Shown here one piece after another: positions 35,073 to 47,941 of a stretch of DNA of 64,000 nt; position 1 is the stretch's first letter; the number at the start of each line of letters is the position of its first letter. Below the pieces are notes generated by a model that ran no database searches, was not told the DNA's origin, and was given only the letters and a program-made list of their open reading frames with translations. Source of the stretch: Lichenostomus cassidix (taxonomy: Eukaryota > Chordata > Aves > Passeriformes > Meliphagidae); NCBI GenBank assembly GCA_008360975.2, contig CM039185.1:2356001-2420000 (forward strand). The letters run 5' to 3'. Both the position numbers and the translations under genes were made by a program.

Positions 35073-36542
35073 CTCCACTCCTTTCTTTTCTCTCCCTTTC
35101 CTTATCCCATGTCTCAGATCCCAAGCCCAGTTGCTCCTCCAGGTTACAAGGATGCATTTGGACATTTTGGAGGTGCAGGTGACACTGCTTTTTGACTAAT
35201 TCCAGCTGGATCAGTAAAGCAAAATGAGCATCTCAGTAAGATTTGGCTGCCTCAACCTGGCTCCTTTAAGAATGCTCCTATAAAACCCAGCCAAACCAAA
35301 ACTATTTTCCAATATTACCCTTTAAGTAAAAGTCCTGGGTTTATTTTTCTTGAATCAATAAAAAAAAATTTATAAGGGTTTTTATGACTCTTTTGATATT
35401 TATAAGAGCCGTTTAGAAGGGAATAAAAAAACCCTACTGACTATTCAGGAAAATAAAATTTTACACAAAAAAGAGCTGTCAAAAGCCTTAGCTAGTTAAA
35501 AAAGCTTGCTAATTTCTATAAATCACAGTAAGCTTAAATTTTGGGTGAAACCACAGCAGGTACATAAGGGCAAAACTGTAGTTTTCTTCTTAATGTCTTT
35601 AAAACAATCAGATCAAGACAGAAGAAAGGAAATTCACTGCTTTAAAGTGATGGAGTATGTTTCTGAATGGCTACAAATTGTTACAAAAGCATCTAAATAC
35701 GGAATTTGAAGACAAAAGGCCGATGGAGGATAAGCATTGCACCAGCCAGATTCAGATTTTTAGCCTCTGAAGACTTCATGCAAACTCACCCCATCCTTCC
35801 AGGGATCTCTACAGCTTCAAGCAGTGGAAAAACACCAAGGAAGTACAAAGATCCACACAAATACATGCATCTACCCCTGCCTGCTGCCAGCCAGAGCTCC
35901 ACCAGGATGAGCTCCATGCATGCTTGGGCAGGACCCATTCCCCTCTCACAGGAGGTGGATTGAAGCTGGGACAACACATACTGGATGGACCCACCAGCAG
36001 ATAAACCCCCTTTTGGGTTTCTGTAGCTCAGGAAGATTTACAACTCATTTAAAGGAAATTCCTTGGATTTTTTTATACTTTTTAAAGCTCCATTTTTTTT
36101 GGTACAACAGTGTCACAGCTCAAAATCCTTCATGCCACACAACGAGAGGCTTGTAAGAAGTGGCCTCTGCTCCACCACACACAACAAGCTCCATCCAGTT
36201 TGCTTTGCTGGGGGAAGAGGGAAACTCCTCAGGAACACCTTGCAATCCTCACCACAAAGCCTCCAGCTTGCCTTCCACTGACCTGTATTTGCAAACCTGC
36301 ACGGAAAAACCATTTTCCCCTGGTTTTAATTGAATTTAATTGAGAAGCAGGTGCCTGCTGCAGTCCCGCAGGGCACATTTATATCCTCCTGCTGACATTA
36401 CAGAGGTTCCCTGCCATTCCTGATGCACGAGCCAAGCCTGCCTCTTCCCAGCCAGGCAGGGACAGCCACTGGCTCTTCCCAACACAGCCTGGAACTGGAG
36501 CAGGAGCCACAGCTCAGCACTGGGGTCCCAATCCCACCACAG
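35073..36542. other. Unique non-coding DNA
   Basis: 35280-35720 is very AT-rich with many ATAAAA words. 35720-36540 is moderate. No gene or interspersed repeat is recognisable. Confidence 0.4.
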
Positions 36543-36598
36543 GGATGGATGGATGGATGGATGGATGGATGGATGGATGGATGGATGGATGGATGGAT
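36543..36598. repeat. (GGAT)14 microsatellite
   Basis: Perfect tetranucleotide array of 14 GGAT units over 56 bp. Open frames through it (MDGW or PSIH repeats) are artefacts. Likely polymorphic. Confidence 0.97.
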
Positions 36599-37621
36599 AG
36601 CCACCTCCTTGCCCAGGTGGCAGCCTCCAGTGGCAAAGGCTTCCCCAAGGTATTTCCACCTGTTCCAGTGCAGAGTTGTGCCCCAGGGTGGTGGCCATGG
36701 GCTACTGAGGTTTGGCCTAGCTGCAGTAAGTGGTTTATTCATGCCCAGTCCCCTTGCAGGAATCACTGTAAGCTTTAGCTGGTCATGCATGGTGTGTGTG
36801 TTTCCAATACAGAGAATTAAAGCCACAATGGCAACAATAAAGCCTCAGTGGGAGTGCCACACAACTGGTACCAAGGAGGGCAAAACAAGGCAGGGAGGAG
36901 CATGGGGAGGACTTTGTTCTTGTAGGGAGAAAGGAGAGGCAGCCGCACAAGCCCGAGCTCCTTTCCATCATTCTATGCTCAGGTTTACACCTCTTGATAC
37001 CCAGAACAAGGCAAAGTTCACTTAAAGGACACACTTCCAGGAGCTCCAGCCATGCAATATCCATTTTTTAACAGACTTTAAACCCTCTGAAGTCAAAGCC
37101 AGTCTTTTCTTGAACTCTATGTGCCTTTTGCCCCTGTCTTTTTTTTTTGTCATATCCTATTTTCACAAGTATTTAAGTCAAGAATATTCATACTCAATTC
37201 TGTCCACTCCTCCGGAGGGTGGGGAGGTATTCAGTGCCAAAGGTATAATCAAGTGCTCAGATAAGCTTACAGGTTTAAAGCCAGACATCAGTAATAGAAG
37301 CAATCACAGCCACCAAACTACTAAGAAGAGCAGTAATGGGATTATCTGTCAACACAAACAAAAGGATAAATACAAGCAAAACCATCAGTCCCTGAAACCT
37401 AATTCTCATGTTAATCTGAGACTATGGCAGGAAGATTAAAGAACCCTAGGATCAAATAAAAAGTTATTGGTTGTAAAATTCCTGCCTTAAACAAAGCATG
37501 TGTTTATGGTTTAAGATAACCACGTGTATGGCAGCAGCTGATTTAACCACAGTAAAAAACTGCACCATCCCAAAGGAACAGCAGCCAAGGGATACAAATC
37601 AGGGGCTTGCCTCTTCCAGGA
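36599..37621. other. Unique non-coding DNA
   Basis: Moderate GC to 37030, then AT-rich. A 109-codon plus frame (37110-37439) begins with a hydrophobic, signal-like stretch, but that is encoded by a T-rich tract and no domain follows. No gene is supported. Confidence 0.4.
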
Positions 37622-37664
37622 CCGGGCTTGGAGCAACCTGGGACAGTGGAGGGGTGTAATGAGA
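37622..37664 (+). mobile_element. CR1 LINE scrap
   Basis: About 43 bp matching the CR1 3' region (cttggagcaacctgggacag, then ggggtgtaatgaga), abutting the LTR-like sequence. It is probably a remnant interrupted by, or joined to, the LTR insertion. Confidence 0.55.
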
Positions 37665-37962
37665 CCCCCATTCCCTGTCTCCCTGCACCACTGGAAGGAG
37701 GAGGTAGAGCTGGGGAGGAGGGAGGGGTGGGGGAAAGATGTTTTTAAGGTCTTACTTTACTTCTCATTGTCCTTCTTTGGTTTTGTTAGTAATAAATTCA
37801 GTGAGTATCTCTAATTCAAGCCAGTTTTGCCTGTTGATGGTATTTGGTGAGTGATCCCTCCTGGACATTATCTCAGCTCTTCAATACATGAACCCTTCAA
37901 TACATTTTCCCTCCTGTGTCCAGCTGCCATGGGGAGTGAGAGAGAGGCTTTGGTGGGTCAAC
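37665..37962 (+). mobile_element. Avian endogenous-retrovirus LTR fragment (solo)
   Basis: About 300 bp matching the 3' part of a common avian ERV long terminal repeat. It has a purine-rich 'gggaggagggaggggtgggg' stretch, 'gatgtttttaaggtcttact', an AATAAA polyadenylation signal near 37790, 'gccagttttgcctgttgatg', then 'tgtccagctgccatggggag' and 'gaggctttggtgggtcaac' close to the expected LTR end. No internal viral genes flank it, so it is a solo LTR, 5'-truncated and inactive. A 16-bp tandem slip (cttcaatacat twice, 37879 and 37895) lies inside. Confidence 0.7.
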
Positions 37963-38290
37963 ATCTCCCTTCACCACATCCAAGCAGCAGGCAAAAAACC
38001 CAACTCACCACTGAACCACAACACAGCTGAAGGCAAACACACCATGGCATTCAAAGCCCCTTGGCCAGCTTTACTGGTGTGAACACAGCCAAAGCTGAAA
38101 CCCCCTGTGCCACAGCTCTGCACAGGCAGGGCAGGCAGCTCTGCCCCAAGGCTGAACCCTGAGCTGTCTCAGCATTTCCCAGCACAGCATCACCTGCCTT
38201 TGCCTCCTAAACACAGGAACTGCTGCAGGTCGTGTCTGGCAGGAAAAGTGCCCCTGGGCTTTTGCTGGCAGGTGAGCAGGGGCAGGTGGA
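37963..38290. other. Unique non-coding DNA
   Basis: Moderate to GC-rich single-copy sequence. It forms part of a long minus-strand open frame (38071-38679, 202 codons) that is C-, W- and G-rich, crosses the decanucleotide repeat and has no domain. Confidence 0.4.
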
Positions 38291-38340
38291 CACACCAGAA
38301 CACACCAGAACACACATGAACACACATGAACACACACACC
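38291..38340. repeat. Decanucleotide tandem repeat
   Basis: Five 10-bp units: CACACCAGAA twice, CACACATGAA twice, then a CACACACACC end unit. This paired arrangement indicates stepwise duplication. Confidence 0.9.
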
Positions 38341-40632
38341 CTGGCAGGACTCAGAGCATGGGGAAGGAACCAGCCCTGTTTTCCTCCTTCCCACTCCTCC
38401 CCAGCAAACCCTGCCAGCTGCCCTCTTACCTTGGCTGTGCTCAGCACAGCTGCCAAGGCTCCATCCAGATGAAAGGTTTGCAGCATGACACTCGAGCATC
38501 CACCCTGCTCCCCTTCCAAGCCAATTACCACATTCACCTGAGCCCACGGAGCAGCAAAGGGAGAGAGGGGGAGCGGGAAGAGGCTGTGGCAGCTCGGAGA
38601 TAATTTGATGGCACCCAACTTCTGATCCAATTACAACCCAGCACTGGGGGATTGGCAGAGCTGTTTCCACTGCTCCCAACCCTTCCTGCCTGGATGAGTG
38701 ATCCCAGAGCTTTCAGAGCTCGTTCCTTAGGGCTGGCCCCCTCGGAATGCTGCAGTCAATAAAGGGATCCTCATTTATTTAACAGGCTGGGATCAGGCCC
38801 TTGTTGCACAAAAAGCCAGTTATGCCTACAAAACTGGCAGCACAGCCACTGGGAAGGCTCAGAGAGAGACACCTGCCCATGTCTGGTATAAAAAGCAGTT
38901 ATTTCCCTGACCCTGCTCTGTTCCACACGCTCTCTCCCCACGCCAGGATTCCAGATAAACACACAGTTTTAGGAATCTGTTCCCTCCCCTTTCTTTACAC
39001 AAGTGCCTCAAGTCCACTCTGTCCCTGTGGGACAGGCACAGCTCCAAGCTCCCAAGGAAGGGTACATGAGACACCAGAAGGCTCCATATGCATTTTTCAT
39101 CTTCTTACACAACCATGCCCCTCCATACATGGCTGAGGAGATTTTCTGTAAACAGTTCAGCCATCCACCTAAAGCTTACTTAATGGGAGTGTTTTCAGAA
39201 AAACACTACGAGAATTTTCAAATAGAAACAATTAGCATTCACAGTAATTTGCATCTGCTTTCCCCCAATTCTAAAGCAGCAGGCTCTGCTTTAATATTAA
39301 CCCCTGCCTGCTCCTCAAAGCCCAGTGCAGGGGAATGAGTGAGCCACACAACTCCCATTAGAGACCACAGGAACAATTGCAATTCAGTGGGGAAAAGATT
39401 ACATGGCAGAGCTGGAAACTTTGGGGGACGAGCCTTTGTTTTAAGCATCCTGCAAGCCAGCAGAATGAGCAGCTTCCATCACACCACAGCTATTTTCACC
39501 AGCATTCCATTTCCTAATCCATCCTCCTGTGCATCCTGGGACTAGTGATGGGATTTACCCATGCAGGATTCACCACATCACTCCCCATCACCTCAGCTGC
39601 CCTGAACTCAGGATGGGCTGACACCAGAGCAGCCAAGCTGCCTGGGGTGGAGAGCAGGAGGACTTTCATTAGCCAGAAATATCCATGTAGGCTCATTTTT
39701 GAAAGCTAGCTATCCCACAAACATTTACATCTTGGAAATCACAAATGGTGCTGGGAAGTCTGAATTTTCCAAAACACAGAACAGCACGTTCTACCTTCCA
39801 GACTCTGCAGGACAGAGGAAGGTGAGTACCTGCCTCAGACATCCCTGCAGACACCTTGTGGTTTGGGGCCCAGGCAGGTCAGTCCCTGGGCCAGGCACCG
39901 TCTCCTGTGCCTATGTGATGCAGAGGAAGGTGAGGGGATGGGGACAAGATGAAGCCCAGGATAATTCCCACAAAACGAGGCTGTATTTGCCAAGGTGCCC
40001 GGGAGAGTTACGGCTCAATCAACACGAGACGAGCAAACTCTACGAGGCAAAGAAGAAAGGGAGCAGCTTCTTATTAAAACACAGCAGCTTTTCTGCTGTC
40101 TAGCACAGAGCTCCACAAGAGAGCAGGTTTTTTTCTTCCCCCTCTTCTAAAACCCTGAAGAATTCCATGTAAAATAAGTCCAAGTTTAAAGACTCCACAT
40201 CTGACGGCATCTAAGCAGAGCCCACTTGAGCAGTGCAGTGCTGTCCCCTGTGTACACACGCTGCTATTCACTCTTTAAGAGATCACATACTCCTTTTCCT
40301 GCAGGACCTCTGCCTCCTTCAGCTCGCTGGTTTGATGGGAAGCAGCAAGTGATGCAGAACAAACGGGAAAAGTCTTGTCAATCTCTGTCTGATCCAGTAA
40401 CAAGTTCTGTTGGCAGGGCAGATGTGGATTTATACTTGTGTTGCTGAAATACCTGAGCTCTGTAAACAAGATGGCTGGTGTGCAGGGAGGAGACAGATCC
40501 AAGGAGCATCTGGATCCTTCAGAGGATGCTTTGGATTATTCCTGGTGAGCTGGGTGTAACACTACACACCATTTACAGAGTGCTGACCAAACAGAAGGGT
40601 CACACAGAGTCAACAAAATTCTCTCCTCTCTG
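38341..40632. other. Unique non-coding DNA, 2.3 kb
   Basis: Moderate-GC sequence without repeats. Two donor-like words, 'gaggaag|gtgagtacc' (near 39830) and 'gaggaag|gtgagggg' (near 39930), share a 12-base core about 100 bp apart on the plus strand. No exon can be defined from them. The 134-codon frame at 39699-40103 spans both and has no domain. Confidence 0.35.
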
Positions 40633-40900
40633 GTGACCTGAGGTAGAACCCATGGAAATGGCTGGAGTAGTGCCAGGGGAGGTTTAGGTTGCATATCAGG
40701 GAAAGGCTCTTCCCCCAAAGGGTGCTGACACTGCCCAGGCTCCCCAGGGAATGGGCACAGCCTGAGGCTGCCAGAGCTCCAGGAGGGTTTGGACAGCATT
40801 GCCAAGGATGCCCAGGGTGGGATTGTTGGGTGTCTGTGCAGGGCCAGGAGCTGGTCTGGATGATCCCTGTGGGTCCCTTCCAACTCAGAATATTCTATTA
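40633..40900 (+). mobile_element. CR1 LINE, 3' end fragment (third subfamily)
   Basis: About 270 bp, sense. It reads 'tgccaggggaggtttaggtt', 'ggaaaggctcttcccccaaa', 'gcccaggctccccagggaat', 'gtgtctgtgcagggccagga', 'gatgatccctgtgggtccct' and 'ccaactcagaatattctatt'. The 'ggtcccttccaactcag' and 'atattctat' ending differs from the other subfamilies. The 61.86 kb piece has the same ending. Confidence 0.93.
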
Positions 40901-43062
40901 CATACCCAGTTGTTTAAACCATTACAACATAAACTGTAGAACCAAGGGATTTCCAAGAGATCCTCTCTGCAAAACATATTCTTTTAATGTAGGCGTCGAA
41001 GGGCTTTTTGGGTAAGAAGGCTTTTGTTTGGTTTTTAGGGATAAAGAAGTTGAAATACCATTATATCACTAAATTACCAACACGTGTCTGGCATCAGTAA
41101 GACACAGAACAGACTGAACAATGGAGGTCCCATGTCAGCATCTCCTGAACAAGGTAAATGCAGCAGATCTGAGCTGGTGATAAATGAATCCCAGAGCACA
41201 GGCTGCTGACTGCACACTGCAAGACACCCCCACCTTCTGCTCCCCAGGATCATCTCAGAGCCTGCAGCTACACAGCAACTCCAGAAACCTCAAATGATGC
41301 AACTGTGCATAAGGAAAAAGTGTATTTTCTCATGATGCAGGCAGCTGATCACAGGGACAGAGTAACACAGCCATGCACCACCCCTGGGGCAGGAGCCTGC
41401 AGAGCACCAACCCTTCTGGCATAGCTTGACATGATTATTTCCTCCACAAAAAAATAAATAGAGTTAAAGGCAAACCTCAGGAAAAGGTAAAACTAAATAT
41501 CACATCAGGCTTTGCAAACACCTTTCTTTGCCTACTCATTAAGTCATATCCTGTAGTAACTACAATGCCAGAGAGATGAGGGTGCTGACTGTGTTTGCAT
41601 TTCCCAGACACAAAGCTCAGAGTGAAAAGCCACTCCGAAAGCCACACCACACTTCTGATTTTCCTGCAAGCTCAATTAAAGATCTGCTCAACCTGCCTCC
41701 ATACAAAATTCAGCAGCCTGTAGAACTTTGAAATGCTTTATACCCTGGTGTGGAACAGCCACTGGATCATTAATACTCAACTTCAATGTAAATGTTTTAG
41801 AACTGTTCAAGAGTTGAAAATGAGACCTGTCTCTGCCAGTTTGCTTTGTACACTGGGAAAAGTCACATCTTAAGAGCTCCAAGCTGCCAGCAGCAGGTAC
41901 ATCCAGCACAGCACAGAGCCACCTTGGGACCAGCACTGGAGAGGGTGATGCCCCAGCAATGAAACAGCAGAAAGCCTTGGCTGAACCCAGAAGATCTAGG
42001 CCCAGGGTGGGCTCCAGAATGAAATCCAGAGCACAAGGATATTTGTAAAAACCAGGAAATTATTATTATTCCCACACAAACTTCCTTTGGAAACTACCTT
42101 CCAGCCTTGAAATTCAGCTGCTTGCACTTGCTTGTTTTCTGGCTGGTGCAGCGCTGATGGCACTGCTCACACCAGGAGCTGACACATTCCCAGGCACAGA
42201 AAACACAAAGGCAGCAGAGATCTTGTCCATCACCTGGAGATAAAACAGCCATCCCAAGCTTGCCTCCTCAGGCTCTGGCTCACTGCAGCAGCTAAGCACG
42301 TGCTTGGAAGTGCTTGCTAAATACATCACAAAATACACACATCCAGAATGGTTCTCCTGAAACTTTGGGAACAGAAAGATCCCATGCAGCTAAAACACTT
42401 CCAAAACTGTTTTTCAAATAACAATTTGAAATTCCTCATGATATTCCTTTAACTTATGCCTGAATTATTTACCTCTTTTTTTTTGCAGATGAGAAGTTAT
42501 AAGGAAAGGCTAAGGAATACTTTTCTGGGAACCCAGTAATCTGCTGCAAGGTGTTGAGACTGTTCATGCACCTCCAAAATTCGAAGGAAATGGGGGAAAA
42601 AAGCAATAATATAATCTGACATAGATTAAATGTCACCACAGATCTATGGGAATGTCTGAAGAGCAGGAGCACACAGTGCCAGGTGTATATGTGCAAAAAG
42701 GAGTTTGAAGTTCTTGTCAGAACAGCTTGGAGCCTATGAGGTATCAGGAGAGGAAAAGGGATTTAGCAAACCGGAACAGCACCTCCAGTGAGGCCCAGAA
42801 CAGGATCTCTCCATAGGGTCTTATGGACAGGCATAGCTAGGAAGGTAAATAACCAGGAAAAATGATGACAATGAGGGACAAGACAGAGGAAAAGAAAAAA
42901 AGCTCTGGAGTGAAGACAAGAAGAGCAACAGGGATGACCCAGTGATCCCAGCTCCTCCCTCCCCACCAGCGCTCCTGGCTGCCCCACAACAACCCAACAC
43001 CCACTTCTGCTGCATCCCAGGATGCTCCTTTTTCCCCTTAATTAATCCATGAGTTCCTACAG
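40901..43062. other. Unique non-coding DNA
   Basis: Moderate to AT-rich, no interspersed repeats. A good acceptor-like tract (cctcttttttttttgcag) ends near 42488 and is followed by ATG, but the frame closes after 16 codons and no donor follows. No gene is supported. Confidence 0.4.
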
Positions 43063-43246
43063 CGCCCAGTGTGCTCCCAGCACTTCCCCAAGAGCTGGGA
43101 CAGGGACACTCAGAGCCCACATGGCCCTGGCTCCTGCTTGGGAAGCATCCACCCCCAGAGCGAGTGTTCCACGGATCCTGGGCTGGATGAACTGTGCAAA
43201 TGATGAATTCAAAACAAATTCCCTCCTTCCTCTCTCTCTCTACGAG
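43063..43246 (+). other. Weak exon-like segment
   Basis: Bounded by 'ttcctacag' at the left and a strong donor-like 'tacgag|gtaagtg' at the right (GT at 43247-43248). One plus frame is open throughout. The translation is P, A and S-rich with no domain, and a CT-rich tract just before the donor is unusual for an exon. Reported only because the donor is the best-matching one in the region. Confidence 0.15.
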
Positions 43247-45324
43247 GTAAGTGCAGGCCTAGGAATGTTTGGGGTTTATTTGGGATTCCTGTGTGTGTGT
43301 TTGGAGGCAGAAGGATGGGTTTGCCTGCCTTGTTTCCGAGATGTGCAGCAGGAGAGCCAGAGCAGGGAAAATCTGTGCTATTTTTGTAAGGACTGATCAG
43401 GAGGAAACAACGGTGCAGTTTGTAAAGGTCAAAGCCTGTGCAATCATACATTTTGCATGGGTGAAAGTCACTTCTGTGACAGAGGGAACAAAGGAGTGAC
43501 AGGAAGGTGGAACAGCGGTGGCAACGTTTCAGCATCCCAGGTAAAAAGGCAAATTGCTACTCTCCCATTTGCACGTTTTTGGGAAGGTGGTTTCAAAAGC
43601 AACTTTTCTGTTTTCACAGATTAATCCCTCATTTTCTTTTCTAACACAATTTGTTTAGAAAAATCTCCTGAAAGCATATTCTAGATGTCAAATATTGTAT
43701 AAGCCACAACAGAAAATAAAGGCTTAGGCAAAAATATATACTGCAAACATCACCTTTTTCAATTGGTTGAAGTCATTTACTCTAGTAACACTGTCATGCT
43801 GAGAAAATGATCTTTTGTCTATAACTGCTACATAGCTATTAAGCATTTTAGCATATAAGTATGATATTTTTCTTCTTTAGTGTGCAGCTCTGCTTGGATA
43901 GGTGTGGGGGAAAATAAAATCAGTGTTTAAGCTTGGATAGGAAGTTCAAAAAACAAACACAACAGTCAACAAGGAGATGGTGTTTACACTGCAGAGAGAG
44001 AATTAAAACAGCATTTAAGGAGAAGCACAAATGGCTGCCCCATGACAGAATCAGTGATGCCGTATCTACAGCCTGTACCATGGATCACTCACTAAATAAA
44101 AAGTGCTTCTTACAAAACATGAAACAAGGGTTTGCCCCAGCAAACCCATACTTGGGGATGCTGATGAAGTAAGAGGCACCAAAGCATGGATGTCTTCATT
44201 TATGTATCGTTCTTATCAAGTAGAACAACTCTATGCTTGTTTTCTTCTTAAAAGAGAATTACAAAAAAGCCTTGAAGCACCTGAACAAAAAGAAAGATCA
44301 AGGGTATACCCAAAGCCATGCTCAGCAGCCAGAGCAGGAGAGGGAGCAGGGAAGGAAGGAGGAGCAAGAGACCACATCCTTCCCTTTGCCGTTCTAAGGT
44401 GCAAAGACTTCTCCAACACGACAGATTTTTAAGAAGCTATCCCACATTCATAACACTAATTGATTTTCATAGAGAAGAGAGCAGATGAGGTCTCTTTGGG
44501 AACTGCCTGCTACATTTCTGCTTGAAAGGAGATCGCTGCTGGTGTGCCTCAGCTCCTTCATAAAAAATTTAATTAACAATATCTCCAAGAAGGAAGGCAC
44601 AGTGAGGTCCCCAGCTATCACGTGTCTGCCAGTGCTCTGATGCACCACGGCAAATGAAACCTGAGCAAACAACACCTGTAGCACCTGACAGCCCGGGCAG
44701 CAGCAGGGATGTGCTGGGAACAGGAGGGGACACAAAGAATGGAGAGATGCCTACACCCAGCCTGGCACTGACAGCTCAGGATGGTTACACATTTCCACTT
44801 GTGATCTGCTGGCGACGCCACAAAACAAAACATTTACCAGCCCATGGTTCCTGCTGATGATCCTCATGGATCTATGTGACAGGAGAGCTCATGGGTGCAG
44901 AGGGACAGCCCTGTGAATGGAGTGTCCCAGCACTGTCACCCCTGAATGGCACCAGGACTAGAAAGCCACCGTGTGCCAGGCTGGGAGTCCCATCGGGCAC
45001 AGCCACGGAGGGGAGAAGATAAAACTGCATTTCTCTTCCCTGCATCACCACTGCCACCCTCACTGCCTTTCCCCGGAGGAGATCTCATCCTCCTTGCAGG
45101 ATTTGTTCCTTCCACAGACTGAAAGCAGGGGGAAGAGCTCTCAAAATAGCCATGTCCAACGCTATAAACAGATTGCCAAACTGTCCCTGCACACGACTCT
45201 AGGCTAACACACAGCACGAGATGCACATGTCTGAAAACTCCCCCCACTGCACTGCAATTAGTGCTGATTTACAGGAAATGCTGTGACCAGCAGGACCAGG
45301 GAAGTGATCATTTCCCTGCACTGG
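43247..45324. other. Unique non-coding DNA
   Basis: 43550-43930 is AT-rich and repeat-free and could be regulatory. 43930-44440 has two overlapping plus frames (79 and 109 codons) with K/R-rich translations and no domain. 44450-45320 is moderate GC. No gene is supported. Confidence 0.4.
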
Positions 45325-45838
45325 GCACTGCTGAGGAACCTCCAGTCCTGGGGGCAGTTTTGGGCTCCTCACTGAAAGAAAGACACTGAGGGGCTGCAGA
45401 GAGCTCAGGGAAGGGAACAGAGCTGGGGAAGGGTCTGGAGCACCAGGAACGGCTGAGGGAGCTGGGAAAGGAGCTCAGCCTGGAGCAAAGGAGGCTCAGG
45501 GGGACCTTGTGGCTCTGCACAACTCCTGACAGGAGGGGACAGCTGGGGGGTCAGGCTGTGCTCCAGGGAACAGGGACAGGAGGAGAGGGAACAGCCTCAT
45601 GCTGGGCAAGGGGAAGTTCAGATTAGATCTTAGAAATATATTTTTCACAGGAAGGGTTGCAAAGCATTGGAACTTTGGCTGCCCAGGGAAGTGGAGGGGT
45701 CACCATCCCTGGAAGTGCTGGAAAAATGTGTGGATGTGGCACTTGAGGACAATTCAGTGGTGAACCTGGTGGTGGTGCTGGGCTGACAGTTGGACTTGAT
45801 GATCTTAGAGGTCTTTGCCAACCTTCCCAACTCCATGG
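45325..45838 (+). mobile_element. CR1 LINE, longest 3' fragment in the window
   Basis: About 515 bp, sense. It reads 'cagttttgggctcctcactg', 'gacactgaggggctgcagag', 'agctggggaagggtctggag', 'cggctgagggagctgggaaa', 'cagcctggagcaaaggaggc', 'gcccagggaagtggaggggt', 'caccatccctggaagtgctg' and 'gttggacttgatgatcttag'. It belongs to the same subfamily as the copies at 18.4 and 61.5 kb. The final ATTCT tail is eroded. Confidence 0.94.
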
Positions 45839-47941
45839 TGGGCAGCAGGCACTGCCTGTGCTGTGCTGACTCTGTTTCCTTATCCTTTAAAAACTTCTAC
45901 CACTGCAGATGCGATGCCAATACACTTGATTTATTATCTATAATGTCAAAATGGAAAAGGTTAATCACCACTATTAGTCAGTGAAAACGAGGCAGGATTA
46001 TCACTTGAATGACAACACTGACAGTGGCAGCAGTGCAAGGGAGGAAGGGCAGGCAAAACCTGCCCAAACCACGGCTCCTCTGCCCTGGCATCACCCACAG
46101 GAGGAGCACAGAGGCTACAGGGGCTCCACCAAACCAAGATCACCCAAAACCATGAGGAATTAGCAAGTACCTGGTGTGACTTCTTACAGCAATTTTTAGT
46201 TCTTTAAGTGAGCTTTTGTTTTTCCTGCTTGAGAAAACTCTGGTGGCTCTGTGCCAAGGGCCACAAAGTTAGCAGGGGTGGCTGTGCCAGGCAAGGATTT
46301 TGGCAGCAGGGTTACACCAGGATAAGGGAGCAGACACCCCTTACACCCCCTGCATGACCCCACAGGGCCCATCCATGCCCTGTAAGCTCAGCTGGGCATT
46401 CCTGCTGCAGCCCCAGCACGGAGCTGATCTGGAACAGCCCCTGGGATTCACCTCACAGGGAACTGCACTCCAGGCTCCGGGAAATTTATCCTTAAGAATG
46501 AGCTGCAGACTCCAGAGATGCTCCAGCTCCTCTGAAAGGAAGGCCGGGGGAGGGAAGGGAACATTACAAACACTCAATACCCACCTCACTCGGCTCCAGT
46601 TGGCAGCATTATCTTTTTCTTCAGCAGTTCAAAAAAAACAACCACCAAACCAGCACCACTAACGGGATGCAAGAAGGACTATTTTTATACAAGCTGCGTT
46701 TTCCAAAAGCCCTGTCAAGCCAGGGATCTGGGAAAGAGGAGCTCCAGAGCACCCTGCTGCTCTACTCCTGTTGGGAAAACACCAGGAAAAATCACTACCT
46801 ATGCTGTCCTGTTTCTAAAGAAAAGGATGGACCAGCAGGATGTTCAGCTGGATGCACCTGACTCTGGTTGGGATGGGAAAACCCCACAGGTTCCACCAGT
46901 TCTGGGATAAGATCATTTACCTTGGGATTACAAACAGGAACACAGGTTTGCAGAGGTAAAACTGAGAAAAGGCGACACGAAGTTGTCGAGTATTTGAAAA
47001 TTAGACCAAGATGGTTTGGCAGGGAGGTCAAAAGACAAAATTAAAACAGCATTTAATTGCTGTGACAGGTGTACATCAACAAGACTCATGGACACTCACT
47101 GCTATGTCTCCACGCAATTATAAACTTGCTTATCCTTATTTTGAAGGTCTGTTCTAACCTGAAACTCAGCACCAAAAAAGCAAAGGCCTGGATCTACTCT
47201 GGGATCTACTTACCAAAACAAACCAAGTGTTAATTATATGAAGGTTCCAATGCTTACATAAAAACAAAAATGAGATTATGCCTTGCAGTTGGTGGTTGCT
47301 GATGCCACATGTGTTTGTAGGGTGGGAGAAGTGACTTCGAACAAAAAAAACCAACACAAGTGTTCAGAAACATATCTACTGACTATTTAAAAAAACCCTA
47401 TTTATTGAGGTTATAGGCCATTTTATATTCATAAAAACAAGCTTTAATTTCACCATTTTCATGTAAACAAAACACTGTCTTGGTGATTTTTTTTAAACAC
47501 TTGAAAAGACCAAGTGTTTACATTAGTCATTAAAATTTGAGTTCTGTGTAACAAGCAACTGTAGCAACTATTTCCCTGTCTTTTTATTTATTAAATATAG
47601 CAGTCCAGTGGTAAGAAAGGCATGCAAATATAAAATGAAATATTTATGCCTGGTAAAGTATCTCCGAGAATAAAAAAGTAATAAAATTAAACTTTGAGAG
47701 TTAGAAGGAAGGTAAAGGTGAGTAAAACAGTGCTTAAACCCAGACAGGTAGCACTAGTGATGGGATAAAGAAAACCTCCAATGGATGCAGAAAAGTCAGT
47801 CTGACCTGCAATTCATTACTTGAGAGGTTTGTCTTTAAAATTTGGGCAAAAGCTTAGCAAAGATAAACTAATGTCATTCCCAAAATACTACACATCCAAT
47901 ACTATAGGTGATACCAAGTATTTTCCCTTTGCCTTTCTCTG
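45839..47941. other. Unique non-coding DNA
   Basis: Moderate GC to 46900, then strongly AT-rich (47040-47700) with poly-A and poly-T words and several TTTAAT cores. No repeat family, exon or RNA gene is recognised. Confidence 0.4.

Noticed and set aside
36423..37025. 200-codon plus-strand frame containing MDGW repeats
   Set aside because: Produced by the (GGAT)14 microsatellite, which is open in all frames.
38071..38679. 202-codon minus-strand open frame
   Set aside because: C-, W- and G-rich translation crossing a CA-type tandem repeat. Consistent with composition alone.
39820..39940. Two donor-like gaggaag|gtgag words about 100 bp apart
   Set aside because: No acceptor or conserved frame accompanies them. 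The shared core is short and may be a coincidental or duplicated purine motif.
42470..42540. Strong acceptor-like tract followed by ATG
   Set aside because: The frame closes after 16 codons, no donor follows, and the T-run is a simple homopolymer.
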